Positions 23,201 through 36,033 of a stretch of DNA of 64,000 nt are shown piece after piece (positions within the stretch are counted from its first letter, which is position 1; each line of letters begins with the position of its first letter). Source of the stretch: Carex sylvatica (taxonomy: Eukaryota; Streptophyta; Magnoliopsida; Poales; Cyperaceae); assembly GCA_964058845.1 (NCBI GenBank), contig CAXKVR010000148.1, positions 1 to 64,000 on the forward strand, read 5' to 3'. Under the pieces are notes generated by a model, which was not told where the DNA came from, did no database searches, and worked only from the letters and a program-made list of their open reading frames with translations. The translations under genes and the position numbers were made by a program.

Positions 23201-26200
23201 ATGGTTACTATTTCAGTAATTTCCAAAAGTGGATGTGTGCCCTTTAGTGCAAATAATAAGACTTCATGCTAAAGTTTTTTTTTCTGTAGACTGCCTGTCT
23301 GATCATATAATTTTATCATTTTGCACTGACATTTTTGTATTAACTTCTGTTTTTGTTTTATCTATATGTATGTATAGGTTTCACACACACTCCTTAGCAT
23401 AATAGACCCTGTAATTGGACGGCCTTTCTCAAGCACGAAAAAAAGGCTTTCGGTTTTCTCTAAGATGCTTGAAAGTGCAACATCACAAGCTCTCAGCTTG
23501 ACAAGGCCTTCTGATTATGTGCACATGGGTATGCAGTTAAAAAATGTACTTGTAACTGCCTGGTACCATTATTTTTATACTGGGAATGCATTTCATACAT
23601 ACTGGGAAATAGCATATTCAGAAATATCCTCTTGTTAAGAAAGAATGGGAACTCTGGCTAAGAAGTAGCTAACTTTCTGTGCAGGGTCTCAAGAAAAGGA
23701 TCTATTCTATTGTCCAGCAACTGTACAGTGGGCCCAGGATGAACTTGACAAAGATCTCTATATAAAGTCGAATGTAGTTACTGTTTTATCCATGGATGGA
23801 AGGAGGCGGTGGCTTGATATTAGAGAACTTGTAATTTTCTTAACAAATTTTTCTTTATGGTACCATACCCTTGCCAGACCAGAATCAGCATAACCATGGA
23901 ATTGTTTGAGCTCAATTGGTACATAATGTAAAGTACCATCACTGTACAGACATGTCTGGTTTCAAATTGATCAAGCTACTAATTATTTTGTAGGGATCAG
24001 GCGGGCGAGATCATTTTGTACTTGTAACGAATTTGGCACCATGTACTGGAGTTAGGGTTCACCTCTGGCCTGGAAAGCTCAACTCTTCACATCTAAGTGA
24101 GGTACCTGGTAGTAAGAGAATAATTGAAGTTACTAGAAAGATGATACCCATCCCTGCTGGTGCTGCCCCAAGACAGGTTTGTTTCATAGTTTCTTAATTT
24201 TAATTATAAATATTTTTGTCAAATCACAAATATCTCCAATACATTTATGTTAGGTCACATCCCGCTTTACTAAATTGAATCTCAATTGTTGTTTCCATGC
24301 AATTTTGATATAGGTAATTACTCGGCTATGGAAATCTGGTGGCATTTGAATTAACTACTCTTGCTTTGTGACTATCTTAATCAACTAATTGCTCTGCCTT
24401 AAGCTCATAGGAAAACATGCCTTTTATTTTATATTGTTAAAAGAGGTTAATTTAATGACTGATAGGTGGAGCCAGGAAGCCAAATGGAGCAGGCTGCACC
24501 ATCTTCATTTATACTTCTGAAACCTGATGAGTTGAGTGGCTTTCATTTCTTGACCATCTCGGTTGCACCTCGTCCGGTAATTTCTTTCTTCTTTTCCTTT
24601 TCTGGCTATCGTATTATCAGATTAACTCCTCTTTTGTCTTCTTTTTTAAGTTTTATTTTTAACTGAAGCCTAATGGTAAGTTCAGCATTTTTTAAATAAC
24701 AATCAAGGTTAGTTGGTGAGTTGGGTCAGCTCACACAATTGTGAGCATTACTGAGTTTTCTAATTTGGTTACTTTTTGGAATTAAATATACCTTGTTTAA
24801 GTTTTATGTTTAAATTAATATTGAGTTAGGATAAATTCTCAAATTCGCTGAAGTTTTAGGTTCCAGACTATTTCAGGTAGACCTCCCCCAGCGGCTTCTA
24901 TGGCGGTTGGTCAATTTTTCAACCCGAAGGAAGGTGAAAGAAACTTTTCTCCTGCCATGCTCCTTCATTCAAGCTATATTCCAAAGGTTCTATACCCTTA
25001 CATAGCATCTCTCAGAATTTGTAGAGTTAATTGTATCAAATGCTCATCACAACCCGAAATATGTTGGGTGCTTTTAGGACATAAATTTGGAGGAGGATCA
25101 TGCACTTGTACAAAAAATGTCATTCTCTATAAGCCTTGGCCTTTTGCCGATGTCCTTGTCACTACAAACTACTGGCTGTGGGATTAAAGGTTCAACTGAC
25201 AAGTCTGAAGAGGAGCAGAATAGTAAGTCTCTCTCTCTCTCTCTCTCTCGCCCCATACACACCTACTGGCAGAGGCTAGCACAGCTCAAACTGGTACAAA
25301 GCTCTTCTAAAAAGATGCTGTAGCACATAATTGATTTTGTTCTACAAAATGTCGGTCAATGAAAAAAGGTCTGTTCAACTAAAGGAAGGTCTATGGACCA
25401 TATTTAAGGATATTTTTTCCAAATTATTTCATAACAAAATTAATTTGGAAGTACAGCACTCACACAGTACTTTCCATCTCTCTCTCATAATTTGTAGAGC
25501 TATGCAAATCTAGATGTTTTCCACCAGTCGTATTAGCTTGGGATTCTGCATCAGACCTTCGTGTGATACCAAATGTATACTCTGAGACAATAGTGGTTGA
25601 CTCCTCTCCTGCTCTTTGGGGTCTGGCCAAAGGTTCTGAGAGAACTAATGTGCTCCTAATGGTATCAACTCCTTTCTCCTTTTTATTGATATTTTTTCTT
25701 TTAGGTATCTCTATTAAGAACACAGTAAGGACAATACAATAATTAATGCGATGCCGGTACAAAATGCTCAGCATGGTAATGTATTTGATTAGATATTTTA
25801 TACCTGCTAAAGGTGCACATTGATCTCTTTCTCTCCAGGCAGATCCACATTGCTCCTACAGAGTTGGTGTTTCAGTTTCTATTTCAGCTGCAGCCAGTAG
25901 ATTTCTCCTCTTATATTCTTCTCAGGTTATAATCTTGTTTAATTTTCTTTTCTTAATTCTATATTTCAGGCATTTCATTATTTTTAATATTGCATAGGAA
26001 TTTTATTTTTGTGTAATTTTTTGATTGCTTGGTGTTTATTGCATCTATGATTGGCGTGGGTTGGAGGGAAGTTTCAGAAACCAAGTCCTTGCAGATGAAA
26101 AAAAGGGTAAAGGGTAAAAAAAAAAGGGGCTGGTACCAAACAAGAACAGTTTGAAAATATGTGTTTATGAAAAGTGTTGATCTGCATGTACCATCAGCAG

Positions 26201-29200
26201 GTGTGTAGGAAAACCCTATAATTCTGGTTGGAGGTTGTTTTGTTACAAAAAATCTTAAAATAAGCTTCTGTATTATATCCCAAGCAGTAAAATGCAATTC
26301 TTAATGACACAATGGACCTTTATGCATTCCATGTATGATGAAGGGGTTGTCAGCAAATGTCACCTTTTGCATGTTTTCTACTTTTCATGCAATATAAAGT
26401 AATTATTTTTCTCTTTTGCAATATAGATTGTGGGATTTATGCTATCAATCATGTTCTTTGTTTTAATGCAACAAACCCACGCATGGGAGGTTGATGCATC
26501 AGTGCCTTCAGTTCTACATTCTCTAGAAATGAACCTCAGATTAAAAGCTTTTCTTCTCCTTTCATGCATCCCAGTAATCCTCTGCGTATTGTACTCTTTT
26601 CTGGTGCCAGATCAGCTTTCTTCTGTCACAAGCTTTGTGCCCATCACCTTACTTTGTTATTTGGTTGCAAATGGGCTCGTGATTCTAGTGGTGTTTGTTT
26701 CCAAGTGGATTTTCTATTTGCTTGCTGTTTTACATGTGCTACTCAAAAGACGGTTAGTTTAATTTACTCGTTACTGAAACAACATCAACTCTATAAAATT
26801 ATTGCCCTTTGTTAAATGGAGTCTTAGAAGTTATGAAAAGTATCCTGCTTTCATTGGTAGAACTTCTACCATAGAAGAGTGGGTTTAGTATGTCAAAATA
26901 AATGTGAAAACCTAAAACAATGCCCCCACCCCCTATAAAAAGCACCTATTGAGACAACAAAGCAACAATTTTAAATCCATTAGCTTAACTTGCTTGCTTA
27001 AGCAAAGAAATTTAAAATATTGCTTTTGAATAATTATGTACTCGGCAGGTGGCAAGCATGGGAAAGCACCTTCTCTTCTTCTTTTGTTAATCAGATACTT
27101 CGTTTTTCGTCATCGTTTAATTCCACCAAGGTAAATAGAGCTTCTCTGTAGGCCAAATTGCGTATACATCCCACAATTTTTATGTTACATGTATATATCT
27201 ACAAAAATTAGAGCAGCACAGTAAGAATATGTTGCTACCTTATCTGGGAGGGTAGTGTTGCCTCTTGAGTGTATAAATCAAAAATATGTACCTGGGTATT
27301 TTTGTATAGAAGCTTTACCTATTCCAATTTTTATTTTTTCCATAGGAACATTTGAAATAGTTAAGTAATGATTACATACATGTTTATGTGAACTGATTAG
27401 TCTGAAAATAGATCATGCAGATAATTAAAGGCAACACAAATGTTATCGTAGCACTAATTACGATTCCTCTAGTCTGCTTTGTTCATCCTGCCATTGGTCT
27501 CTCTATACTGCTGCTCTCTCATGCTATCCATGCACACTCTTCACTTTCTAGGTAACTTTTTGTTGGTGTTGTTGTTAGGATCTAAGCATATCCCACAAGT
27601 GCAATCAAGCCTGAGTTATCCTCAATTGAGCAAATTATTCTGGAATCAAGACTTGCACTCGTAGTTAATCCTTCAATACATATTAGTTTCAACTGGTAAA
27701 GAATGGAGCTCAATGTGATAAGTATGGTATTTTAACCTATGCATAGCGCACTTTGGTTCGTACTATGGATGCATCTCCATTTTAAAATCCAAATAGTCGA
27801 CCCGTTCTGCTCAACATGATCTTCATATGAAAATGTCTTTGGATGTCTCATTTTGTATTTTTTAGAATTTTTTTACTATTTTTTAAATAGATACAAAATT
27901 ACCTGATCCAAAGTTTCTAGACCATTCAAAATCAGTGATTTTCTACCTATTGAAAAAAATAGTAAACAAATTAAAAAAAGTAAAATTTGGCCTCCAATTA
28001 GATTTTCATATGGAGCTCATAATGAATGGTTCAGATCGACTATTTAGACTTTGAAAATGAAGATACACATCCGAAGTACGGATCAAAGTGCGCTATGCAT
28101 ATTATCGTAGCCTCACTCTTAATATAATACTAATGTTGAGTTTTGCAATTAAGCAATAACCCAATCTAGTGCAGATAACTTTCTGTATGCTTTTTCTTAT
28201 TTTTAAGTTTTTAATTTAACATGCATATTTTAAATAATTTTGGCATTTGTAACAGTGTTTTGGCGGCTAATTTTCGCAGCCAATCTCAGAGAAAGGATGC
28301 CTGGTACGAGTCAAAATTGGAGAACCCTACTCCAATATTTGATAAAAATAAGACTTATAAAAGCACGTCAGAGCCTCTTCTACCAACTGACGAAAGCACT
28401 TCTCGCAGCCCGACCTCTGCCAAGAGCTTCAGTGACAGCCAGTTAGAAACATTCAATTACCGGCATGGGGTTTTCATTTTGCATTTGTTTGCCACTCTCT
28501 TGTTTGTCCCATCCCTTGTAGCTTGGTTACAGGTAAGACTCTCTCTTTCTCTCTCCTGATAACACCAACCAAGTTGTGAAGAGAATGCTTATATTATCAT
28601 CATTTTTTGTTAGAAAAGGAACATTTTTGGATATCAAAGAGTTGTTAAATTTTTTGAACTTTTAAAAGTATACCACCAGAAAAAATACTAAAAATAAATA
28701 TATTAAGAAAAGTGTAGTTTTCCGACCAATATGCGTTACTAACTAGAAGCATTTCTCGCACTCTGCCTGAGTTCACACTTTTGTGTTTTAGCCACTATTA
28801 CCGTTACTAGGCCTGACCTCACCTCAAGTCCTCAATTATGCAATTAAGCATTTTGACCAAAATTAACAAAAATTACCCTAAATCAATCTCAAATGAGCAA
28901 TTAAGCCTCAATTACACATTCATTTAAGCCCCTTTTCGTGCATATGATAATTGATGATAAAGAAATTAACATTATCCTTGTGTTCTCTCTTTAATGTTTC
29001 CAGAGAATAGGTATGGGGCAAAACTTCCCCTGGTTTATCGACTCAGTTCTCTGCATAGGTCTAATTTTACATGGGCTGTTCGGGTCAAAACCGAATATAA
29101 ACTACGTATCATTCTCCTTACCGGGTTTCCGGTCTAACGGGTGGGAACTCGAGCTCAGCCATATGTATCTAATAGCAGGTTATTATTCTTTCATGATATC

Positions 29201-29336
29201 CATGGCTCTTGCACCATACAAGGCCTTCTACCCCTTGGCTTGGATTGGCGTTGTTAGTTTTGTTTGTAGAATTATTGAAAGGAAAAGGTGGGATGCTAGT
29301 TCTAGAAAAAATAGGAAACATTCACATAAGCACTGA
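20231..29336 (+). CDS. PGAP1: GPI inositol-deacylase, PGAP1-like, 18 exons
   Basis: ER-membrane lipase that removes the inositol-linked acyl chain from GPI anchors, aiding ER exit of GPI proteins. Exons: 20231-20521, 20774-21007, 22061-22254, 22368-22539, 22879-23016, 23378-23528, 23685-23830, 23994-24176, 24466-24576, 24867-24986, 25078-25222, 25498-25661, 25839-25925, 26427-26752, 27049-27130, 27421-27551, 28256-28532, 29004-29336. Introns have GT-AG ends and phases join into 1094 residues, close to plant homologues. Seen: an N-terminal membrane anchor (about 8-30); FIPGNGGSYKQ; the lipase motif VGHSMGG with nucleophile Ser209; TLSSPHQ; a long lumenal part; several membrane segments after about residue 713; a basic tail. 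The start is the first in-frame ATG after a pyrimidine-rich leader. Introns 2 and 16 hold MITEs. No break is seen. Confidence 0.95.
21608..22005. mobile_element. Palindromic MITE in deacylase intron 2
   Basis: It begins GAGTGAGGCTACGGTACTAT and ends with ATAGTACCATAGCCT. The arms contain 'gcatagtgcactttggtccg', 'aatagtcgatccgaaacgtt' and the central dyad 'gaaaatcact ... agtgattttgtacct'. The intron runs 21008-22060, so the element makes up over a third of it. Confidence 0.8.
27722..28118. mobile_element. Palindromic MITE in deacylase intron 16
   Basis: The left end is eroded ('gtatggtattttaacctatg') and the right end is intact (GTAGCCTCACTC). The arms 'ccaaatagtcgacccgttct' and 'atggttcagatcgactattt' pair, and 'gcatagcgcactttgg' mirrors 'caaagtgcgctatgc'. 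It lies within the intron 27552-28255. Confidence 0.75.
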
Positions 29337-29588
29337 TGAAATACTTTTGGTGGGTTTGTATGTATCGTTTTTATTATTTATTTATTCATTTTTGATGCAC
29401 TTGAGGTGTGATGTCAGAGTTTGAGGATGTAGTATTTTTTTTTCAGGAATCTTTTGTTCACAATTGATTTTGGATTATTCATTTTACAGCACTAAATTGT
29501 TGGGAAATTGCTGTAGGTCTTAATAGTTTATTATAATAATAAAAAATTAATATATGCAATGAAGGCCTGATCCAAGGATAAGAACTAT

Positions 29589-29760
29589 GAGGCTATGGTA
29601 ATATGCATATTAGATACCACCTTGTGCGATGGATCCATATCTCTATATATAAAATTCAAACAGTTGTCAATTTGAACAGTTAAACATGATCTCTTGTGCA
29701 AATATACACTTGTAGAACAAATTTTATATTTTTTGGAATTTTACTAATTTCTTACATGGG
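29589..29760 (+). mobile_element. Left half of a palindromic-family MITE
   Basis: 'gaggctatggtaatatgcat' followed by 'attcaaacagttgtcaattt' and 'acttgtagaacaaattttat' is the left arm of the family. No right arm follows. It lies about 250 bases after the deacylase stop codon. Confidence 0.6.
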
Positions 29761-31749
29761 TTTAAAACCTCTACTTTTAGATGGTCAGCAATTAATTAAT
29801 CACTTGTTAGGATTTTGTGGTAGAATACTTTAATTTTGGGGCATCAACTCCAAAACCCAACCGGCCTATTGACACCTGCAGTCAAGTATACAAGATCTGA
29901 GTAAAAGGAATGCATGCATATATTCATAAAACTGAGATGCAACCAGTAAAAATAGGCCCACCAATTGAGATACCATGAAGCCCAAAAATCTAAGACCTTC
30001 AACTGAGATACCGTAAAGCCCGATTTGGATCAGGCCCAGATCAGAGGTCGGGCCCATTCAAGATCAACCCAGATCTTGGATCATTGGGCATTGTTAGAGA
30101 AAAGATTCTTTTCTAATTTCAGTCACATCAAACAAATTTGTTTCCAATTACAAGTTGCAATACAAATTGCAGGGAAGACTATATTGTAAGCGTCCTGAAG
30201 TTATACAAAATAAAAAATAAAAAATATTGGAAATTAACGGAGAAACTTATCCGCGAGCCCACTGATAAACATTTTCTAGTTCATTCTTTAAAATGAGAAT
30301 TTATCGTCTAAAATACTCTGAAACCTTTCGTACCTCTATTATGAGAATTTTCCCGATTGCTTCTAATTCGATGATATATAAAATGGTTTAATTCTAGTTG
30401 CTTTTTTTTTTTTTTTTTTTTATCAAAATTAAAAGTTTTTAAAAATTGAGAGATCGAAAAACTAATACATGTCTCAAGGATGTAAATCAGAATTTTTGTA
30501 ATTTAAGTCGGGAGAAAATGTGAACTAGAAATTCGAATTAATATGTCAAAAATTTGGAGATTTGAACTGAAAGTGTGTTCGTAAAATAAAGTATGAGTTT
30601 TATTCTGAATTTTGGATCAAATAATGAGAACGTTATAATCTTTTTCAAATCATTGAAACAATAAGATCATTCGTTCTTGGAGGTAAATGAAAAGAAATAA
30701 GTTAACTTCATGTGTTTTTTGATTGATTAATTCAAACAACAAAAATATTGAGGAAGTGAATGAAGTTTTTGATAGCACGGCTGCATGCGACCCGCTACAA
30801 GATGTATAGTTCAGCTTATGCCGCAATATATATTCATAAAGCAATAAAAAAGTTAAAAGTTGCAAGACACGTGGAGAAGTAGGAGCTTTTGCCGATTTTT
30901 TTATTAATAGGAAAAAAAAAGTTCGAAAATAGGGAAAGAATTTGATAGATTTTGAGAAATAAAAAAAAATAGATTATAAAGTTCGGCTGAATGTTATAAA
31001 TTAACGTTCAAAATTAGCGGATTTAATTAAATTCTTAATTAACAACAAACAATTGATTTTGGATTATTCAGAGAAAGTTAACTATCAAATGACAGAGTCG
31101 CGACGTTGTAGACAGTAACGTTCTGTTTTTATTTTGTTAATTAGTGGTTTAATTGGTTTCGCTAATTCGGACGTTATGATTTATAATGTCCGGTGAGACG
31201 TTTAAACCATAACAGTTTTTTTATATTTCGAAATCTGTCAAATTCATTACCTATTATTGATTTTCTTTGATAAAGTTTACAAAGTACCATTCATTTTTAA
31301 AACAAGAACAAAATACTCTCATTTCAAAAATTTTAACAAAATGTTCTTGTGGACTCCACTTGTTCTCTCTTTTTCCCTCTCTCTCCCTTCTTTCTATTTA
31401 CTCTCATCTATTATTTGCTTATGTAAAATATACAATTGTGATTTTATTTTAAGTTTTGAACAACTTTTATTTTTAATGTGTATAAATGATCTAGAATAAA
31501 AAATTAAGTGTGAAGTTTTATTTGCTAAAATAAGAAAGTATATTAGTGTATATGTAGAATATTTTCAACATATGAGTTATTAAAAAAAAATATCATAAGC
31601 TTTTTTTAATAAAATCTAACATATAAATATTGTTAACATACGACATTTTATCTAATTTATTCGGTATAAAATTTTATATTCCTGGTTTCCATAATTATAA
31701 GAATTTTATCAATCACATGTTAAGAATAATTTAGTGAGATACTTATGCT
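29761..31749. other. Intergenic DNA without recognised genes
   Basis: AT-rich DNA with poly-T and poly-A runs (for example 30400-30421) and only short chance ORFs. 'gcccagatcagaggtcgggc' at about 30035 belongs to a small GC-richer patch of unknown nature. Confidence 0.4.
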
Positions 31750-32519
31750 CAGGGGTGTACAAAAATACTGTCGACCCACCCGACCCATCTGACCCGTCTG
31801 ACCCGACCCGTATTTTACCGGGTTGAGATGTTACTGGGTCGGGTACGGGTTGGATTTTGACAAATCCGTTACTTTGGGTCGAATCATGAGTTTGCTCTTA
31901 ATAACCCGTTTATACCTGGACTCGGCCTCAAATCTACGTCTCTACATTTCGAGATAGCTAAATTTTCTAATGTTTTATTTGGTTTTCAACTGAACTGAAA
32001 AAGTTTGGATTAAGTGGTATGGTTTTTTCGGTTTAAATACAGCGGTTCAATTAAATTTTTAAATTACTTCGGTTACTGTATCCTAACTAAATTTTCTTCT
32101 TAAAAAAATAAAATAATATCCTATGTTTTGGCTAAGTTGTTCAAATTAATTAACCTGGGACCATGCACTGATAGATATCAATTTTGTTGGTTTATCGTAT
32201 TAAAAAGAAAATTTTAAAGTTAAATAATGCTTTGACTTAATAATCATTTGTTATCACTGATAGACATCTATTTTATTTATGTTTGTCACTTTTATTTGTA
32301 CCTAGTTTTAATAAAAATAGTAAAAAGATATATAATAGATTTTTGATCAAAATTATAACCCGTTTAACCCGCATAATCCGTAATAACCTATATATAAAAA
32401 AATAGATGGGTTGGATTGGATTATAGGTGGGTCAAATAAATAATTTTTTTAACCCGGTGTAATCGAATTGAATTCAAATTTTAATAAAATATCATCAATT
32501 CGCCTGTTGTACACTCCTA
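31750..32519. mobile_element. hAT-like nonautonomous element with 8-bp target duplication
   Basis: The ends CAGGGGTGTACA and TGTACACTCCTA are inverted repeats (10 of 12). Flanking 8-mers CTTATGCT (31742-31749) and TTTATGCT (32520-32527) match at 7 of 8. The outer arms are rich in 'gacccgacccg' and 'aacccgtttaacccg'. No transposase is visible in the 770 bp. Confidence 0.8.
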
Positions 32520-33639
32520 TTTATGCTTCAATAAAAATATACTAATTATGTATATGACATAATCTTAAAAAATTAAGAAATAAATAATCAATGCATAAAA
32601 TAATACCAATTAATTTTTTTTTTTAATGATTCTTGAGATACTTTTACTTTTGATACAAAACGTTTATGAATGATTCCAATTAAAATTAAAGCTAAACTAG
32701 GTAGCTAGCGTCAGCTGTCCAATCTTCATAAATAGTTGATATGCCCAATCTTTTTAAAAACTGTTCATATTAGATATAAAGACTTGATATTTTATATATA
32801 AATACTTGCATAGATATACATATTTATTAAGCTTCTAAATAGCTAGCTATAGCGAAACTATAGCGGTTTTGGACTCAGAAAGCTAAGCCACGGGCTAAAA
32901 CTGTGCTAATCAAGCTACGGCCGCTATAGCGTGTAGCGACATTAGCGGTCAGCTATGCTACATGGGTTATGATTTTGCAAATTTTTTTTTACTTTATCAA
33001 AGCTATATCAATACAATGGAACATGTGCGGGCTGTACCGATATATCAATTAAATTTTGTATCATGCATTAATATATAGTAGTGGTATATTTTGAATATAA
33101 AATATATCGATAATTTTTGAATTAGAGATATTTTGAATGACAATTTGAACTTTGTATTGGTTTAATATGAATATTAGAACTTCTTAATTAGTTTGATATT
33201 TTTTTTTCTTGATGAGACATTTTTACTATTAGTAGAAATATAAAATATAATTTTTGAAATAAAAAAACGCTATTTATAATAACTTTCACTATAGCTCCGC
33301 TATTCGCTAAAGATTTTTTTTTTGTCTTCCCGCTATACCGCTATAAACGCTATTTAGAACCTTGATATTTATACTTACTAACTAGTAATTTTCTAAAATG
33401 TGGTTGTGATTAAAAGTGACTAGAAAATTTAACCATAAATTTTTTGGAGGACTATCATCACGTCTCAAAAAAATAATATTCTGATTTCATCAATGTGTAC
33501 ATCACAAATATGCAAACAATTTGTGTGTTGCCCATAATTTGTATCATAATTAGTCCTTTGGTTTATTAAGATAGTTTTTGTTAATGTTATTATTAATGTG
33601 TACGTAGATTATGTTTTTATGTGAAAAAAAAAACAAAAA

Positions 33640-33880
33640 TCATATTTCTTGGATTTTCCTCTTTCCCATTATGCTATCCAAGACAAACCGATCGACCCTG
33701 AAATAGCATATCTGGAATTTTCCTCTTTCCCATTATGCTTCATTTTTCTTGGATTTTCTTATTTTTCTTTTGTGGTGGTTGTTTGTTATGATTGTTGTTT
33801 TTTAGCAGTGTTTGCCATAAATACAGGCCTAATGTATGTTTGGTTGAAAACATTAATGGCTATTTAATGGATTAATTTAG
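33640..33880 (+). repeat. Dispersed repeat, copy of 10345-10530 in opposite orientation
   Basis: It contains 'ccctgaaatagcatatctgg' and 'attttcctctttcccattat', the latter present twice within the copy. It shares order with the copy on the minus strand at 10345-10530. Short ORFs here have no recognisable product. Confidence 0.55.
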
Positions 33881-34154
33881 TCTTTATTCATCCAGTCAAA
33901 CAAAAAATGGTTAGTCAAACACAAATCTAGTTTTTTCTTTTTTAAGGTCAGCGACTTATATCAAATCTAGTTTTTTTATTTTATTTTAAAGTCAGTGATT
34001 TTAAATGCCTACTAACTATTTCATTAATAAAAAAATATATTTACAATCGATCAAATGATCGTAATTTCTAAATCTACTCTTTTGTTCTCATAAAAATATT
34101 TAAACTACTATAATATTCTAATCTAATTTAGTTGCTCTAATACTTAAATCTTTT

Positions 34155-34425
34155 TCACGACCGGATCTGTTTTTTCGACCATTGTCGCGCTCCGGCAACG
34201 ACCGGATCTACTTACTATCGGGCTCCAATCGAGATGTTGATCACCCTAATGCCATCTCGCTCCACGACCGGATCCACTTCTTCGATCGCCATCGCGCTCT
34301 AATCGAGATGTCAATCACCCTAACGCTATCTTGTTCCACAACCGGATCCGTTTCTTCGACCATCGCCGCATTTCGACAACAATCAGATCTATTCACCGTT
34401 GCACTCTAACCGAGATGGAGACTAC
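34155..34425. repeat. Degenerate minisatellite of CCGGATC / TCGACCATCGC units
   Basis: About four to five imperfect units of 60-75 bases repeat 'cgaccggatc', 'ttcttcgac', 'ctaatcgagatgt' and 'caccctaa'. It is GC-rich compared with its surroundings. The ORF across it is repeat-coded and has no recognisable domain. Confidence 0.65.
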
Positions 34426-34805
34426 GCTATAAGCTTTGATGATACCGTACTTTTAGCTCTTATTGGCTCCGCTTGACCCTGATTTCTCCCCTCTCTTTCA
34501 TTCTTCTCTCCACTCAAAAAGATAGAATCGAGAGAAAGAAGATATGTTATATTGAGAACAAAGACTACAAAATATGAAAAAGATTTTTGATGGTGACCGG
34601 CTAGGGTTTTTGAGTAGCCAAAAAAAGAGCACAAATTCGTTTCTCTGGAAACGACCGCCCACAAATCTAGTTTTAGGACCATGTGAATGTTCTGATGGTT
34701 TAACTATATATTTTTTAAAAATAATTATACTAATTTTTTCATCTCTGTCTTTCTATTTTTCTCCGCACTCTCTCCTCAATATTAATATTAAGATATCTCT
34801 CTCAT

Positions 34806-36033
34806 TTTTTTTCCTTAACTGTCATTAATCACTTTAATTATTTCACTTATAATTTTTATTTATCCCCGCATTAAATTATACTATCATTTAATAACAATCT
34901 CCGCATTAATTATGCTGTCATAAAATAACAATTCCTGCATTAATTATATTTTATTTTAATAATAATTTCCGCTAATAAATATTTATTTATTTATTGATTT
35001 TCAAAAAAATATTTATCATTATTGCTGATAAGTATTTATCACAATGTCTAAAAAGTATTTATCATTGTCTTTGACATGATGATACTTTGATTTGATTAAA
35101 TATTACTTATTAACAAGTTCAAGAACAAAGTTCAAAAAAATATTTATCATTATTTTTGACAAGTATTTATCATTGATTCTGATAAGTATTTATCATTGTC
35201 TTTAACATACATATGTTTTACTGAAAATTGCAATTATGTCTGAGAAGTATTTATCCATGTAACATAAAGTATTTATCATTATGCTTGAGAAGTATTTATC
35301 ATTGATGTTTTACTAAAAGTTGCAGTTATGCCTGAGAAGTATTTTTCCATGTAACATAAAATATTTATCATTATGTCTGAGAAGTATTTATTATTGATGT
35401 TTTACTAAAAGTTACAATTTTGCTTGAGAAGTATTTATCAATGTAACATAAAGTATTTACTCATGTAACATAAAATATTTATCATTATGTCTGAGAAGTA
35501 TTTATCATTGGGTGAGGAGATTGTTTATTTAATAGTCCCCAGTTGTGCAGGACAATTAAAAAAATAAAAATTTGTACGGGGATAACTGACAAGTATTTAT
35601 GAGGGTATTGTTTCTTTAATGGTCCCCAGTTGTGCGGAGACGATTAAAAAAAAAAAAATTGTGCAGGGACAATTGATAGATTGATTTATTCTTTTATAAA
35701 TATAGATCATTGCATAGGGATTAATATTTTGCAAATTCAAGATAAATATTTTGATACTTTAAGTTAAATACTAACAGTTTAAGAAACACTTATTAATGAC
35801 TGAGCGATCCCCCATAATTTTTTTGATAATTTGTACGGAATTTTTTGCAGAAATAAAGCTGCGGAAATTGTTATCAGAATTTTTTTTTTTTTCAAGAGAG
35901 AAATATGTCTTTTTTTTTTCTTTCTTTTCCTCTTTTCCGGCTAACTCTTTCGTCGATCTACCATACTTGCTATATCATCCGGTTCTGATGCTCCAACCCG
36001 AGAAGTCAATGCTGCATCAAGATACGCAGCTTT
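34806..36033. repeat. 1.23-kb tandem duplication, unit 1
   Basis: It starts near 'ttccttaactgtcattaatc' and ends near 'ctgcatcaagatacg'. Inside are many copies of a short AT-rich motif 'gaagtatttatcatt' separated by variable spacers, then 'gtccccagttgtgc' twice. The next 1.2 kb repeats all this with a period of 1228-1232 bases and only a few differences. I see no coding gene; the ORF with 'TERSPIIFLIICTEFF' occurs in both units and lacks a known domain. Confidence 0.93.
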
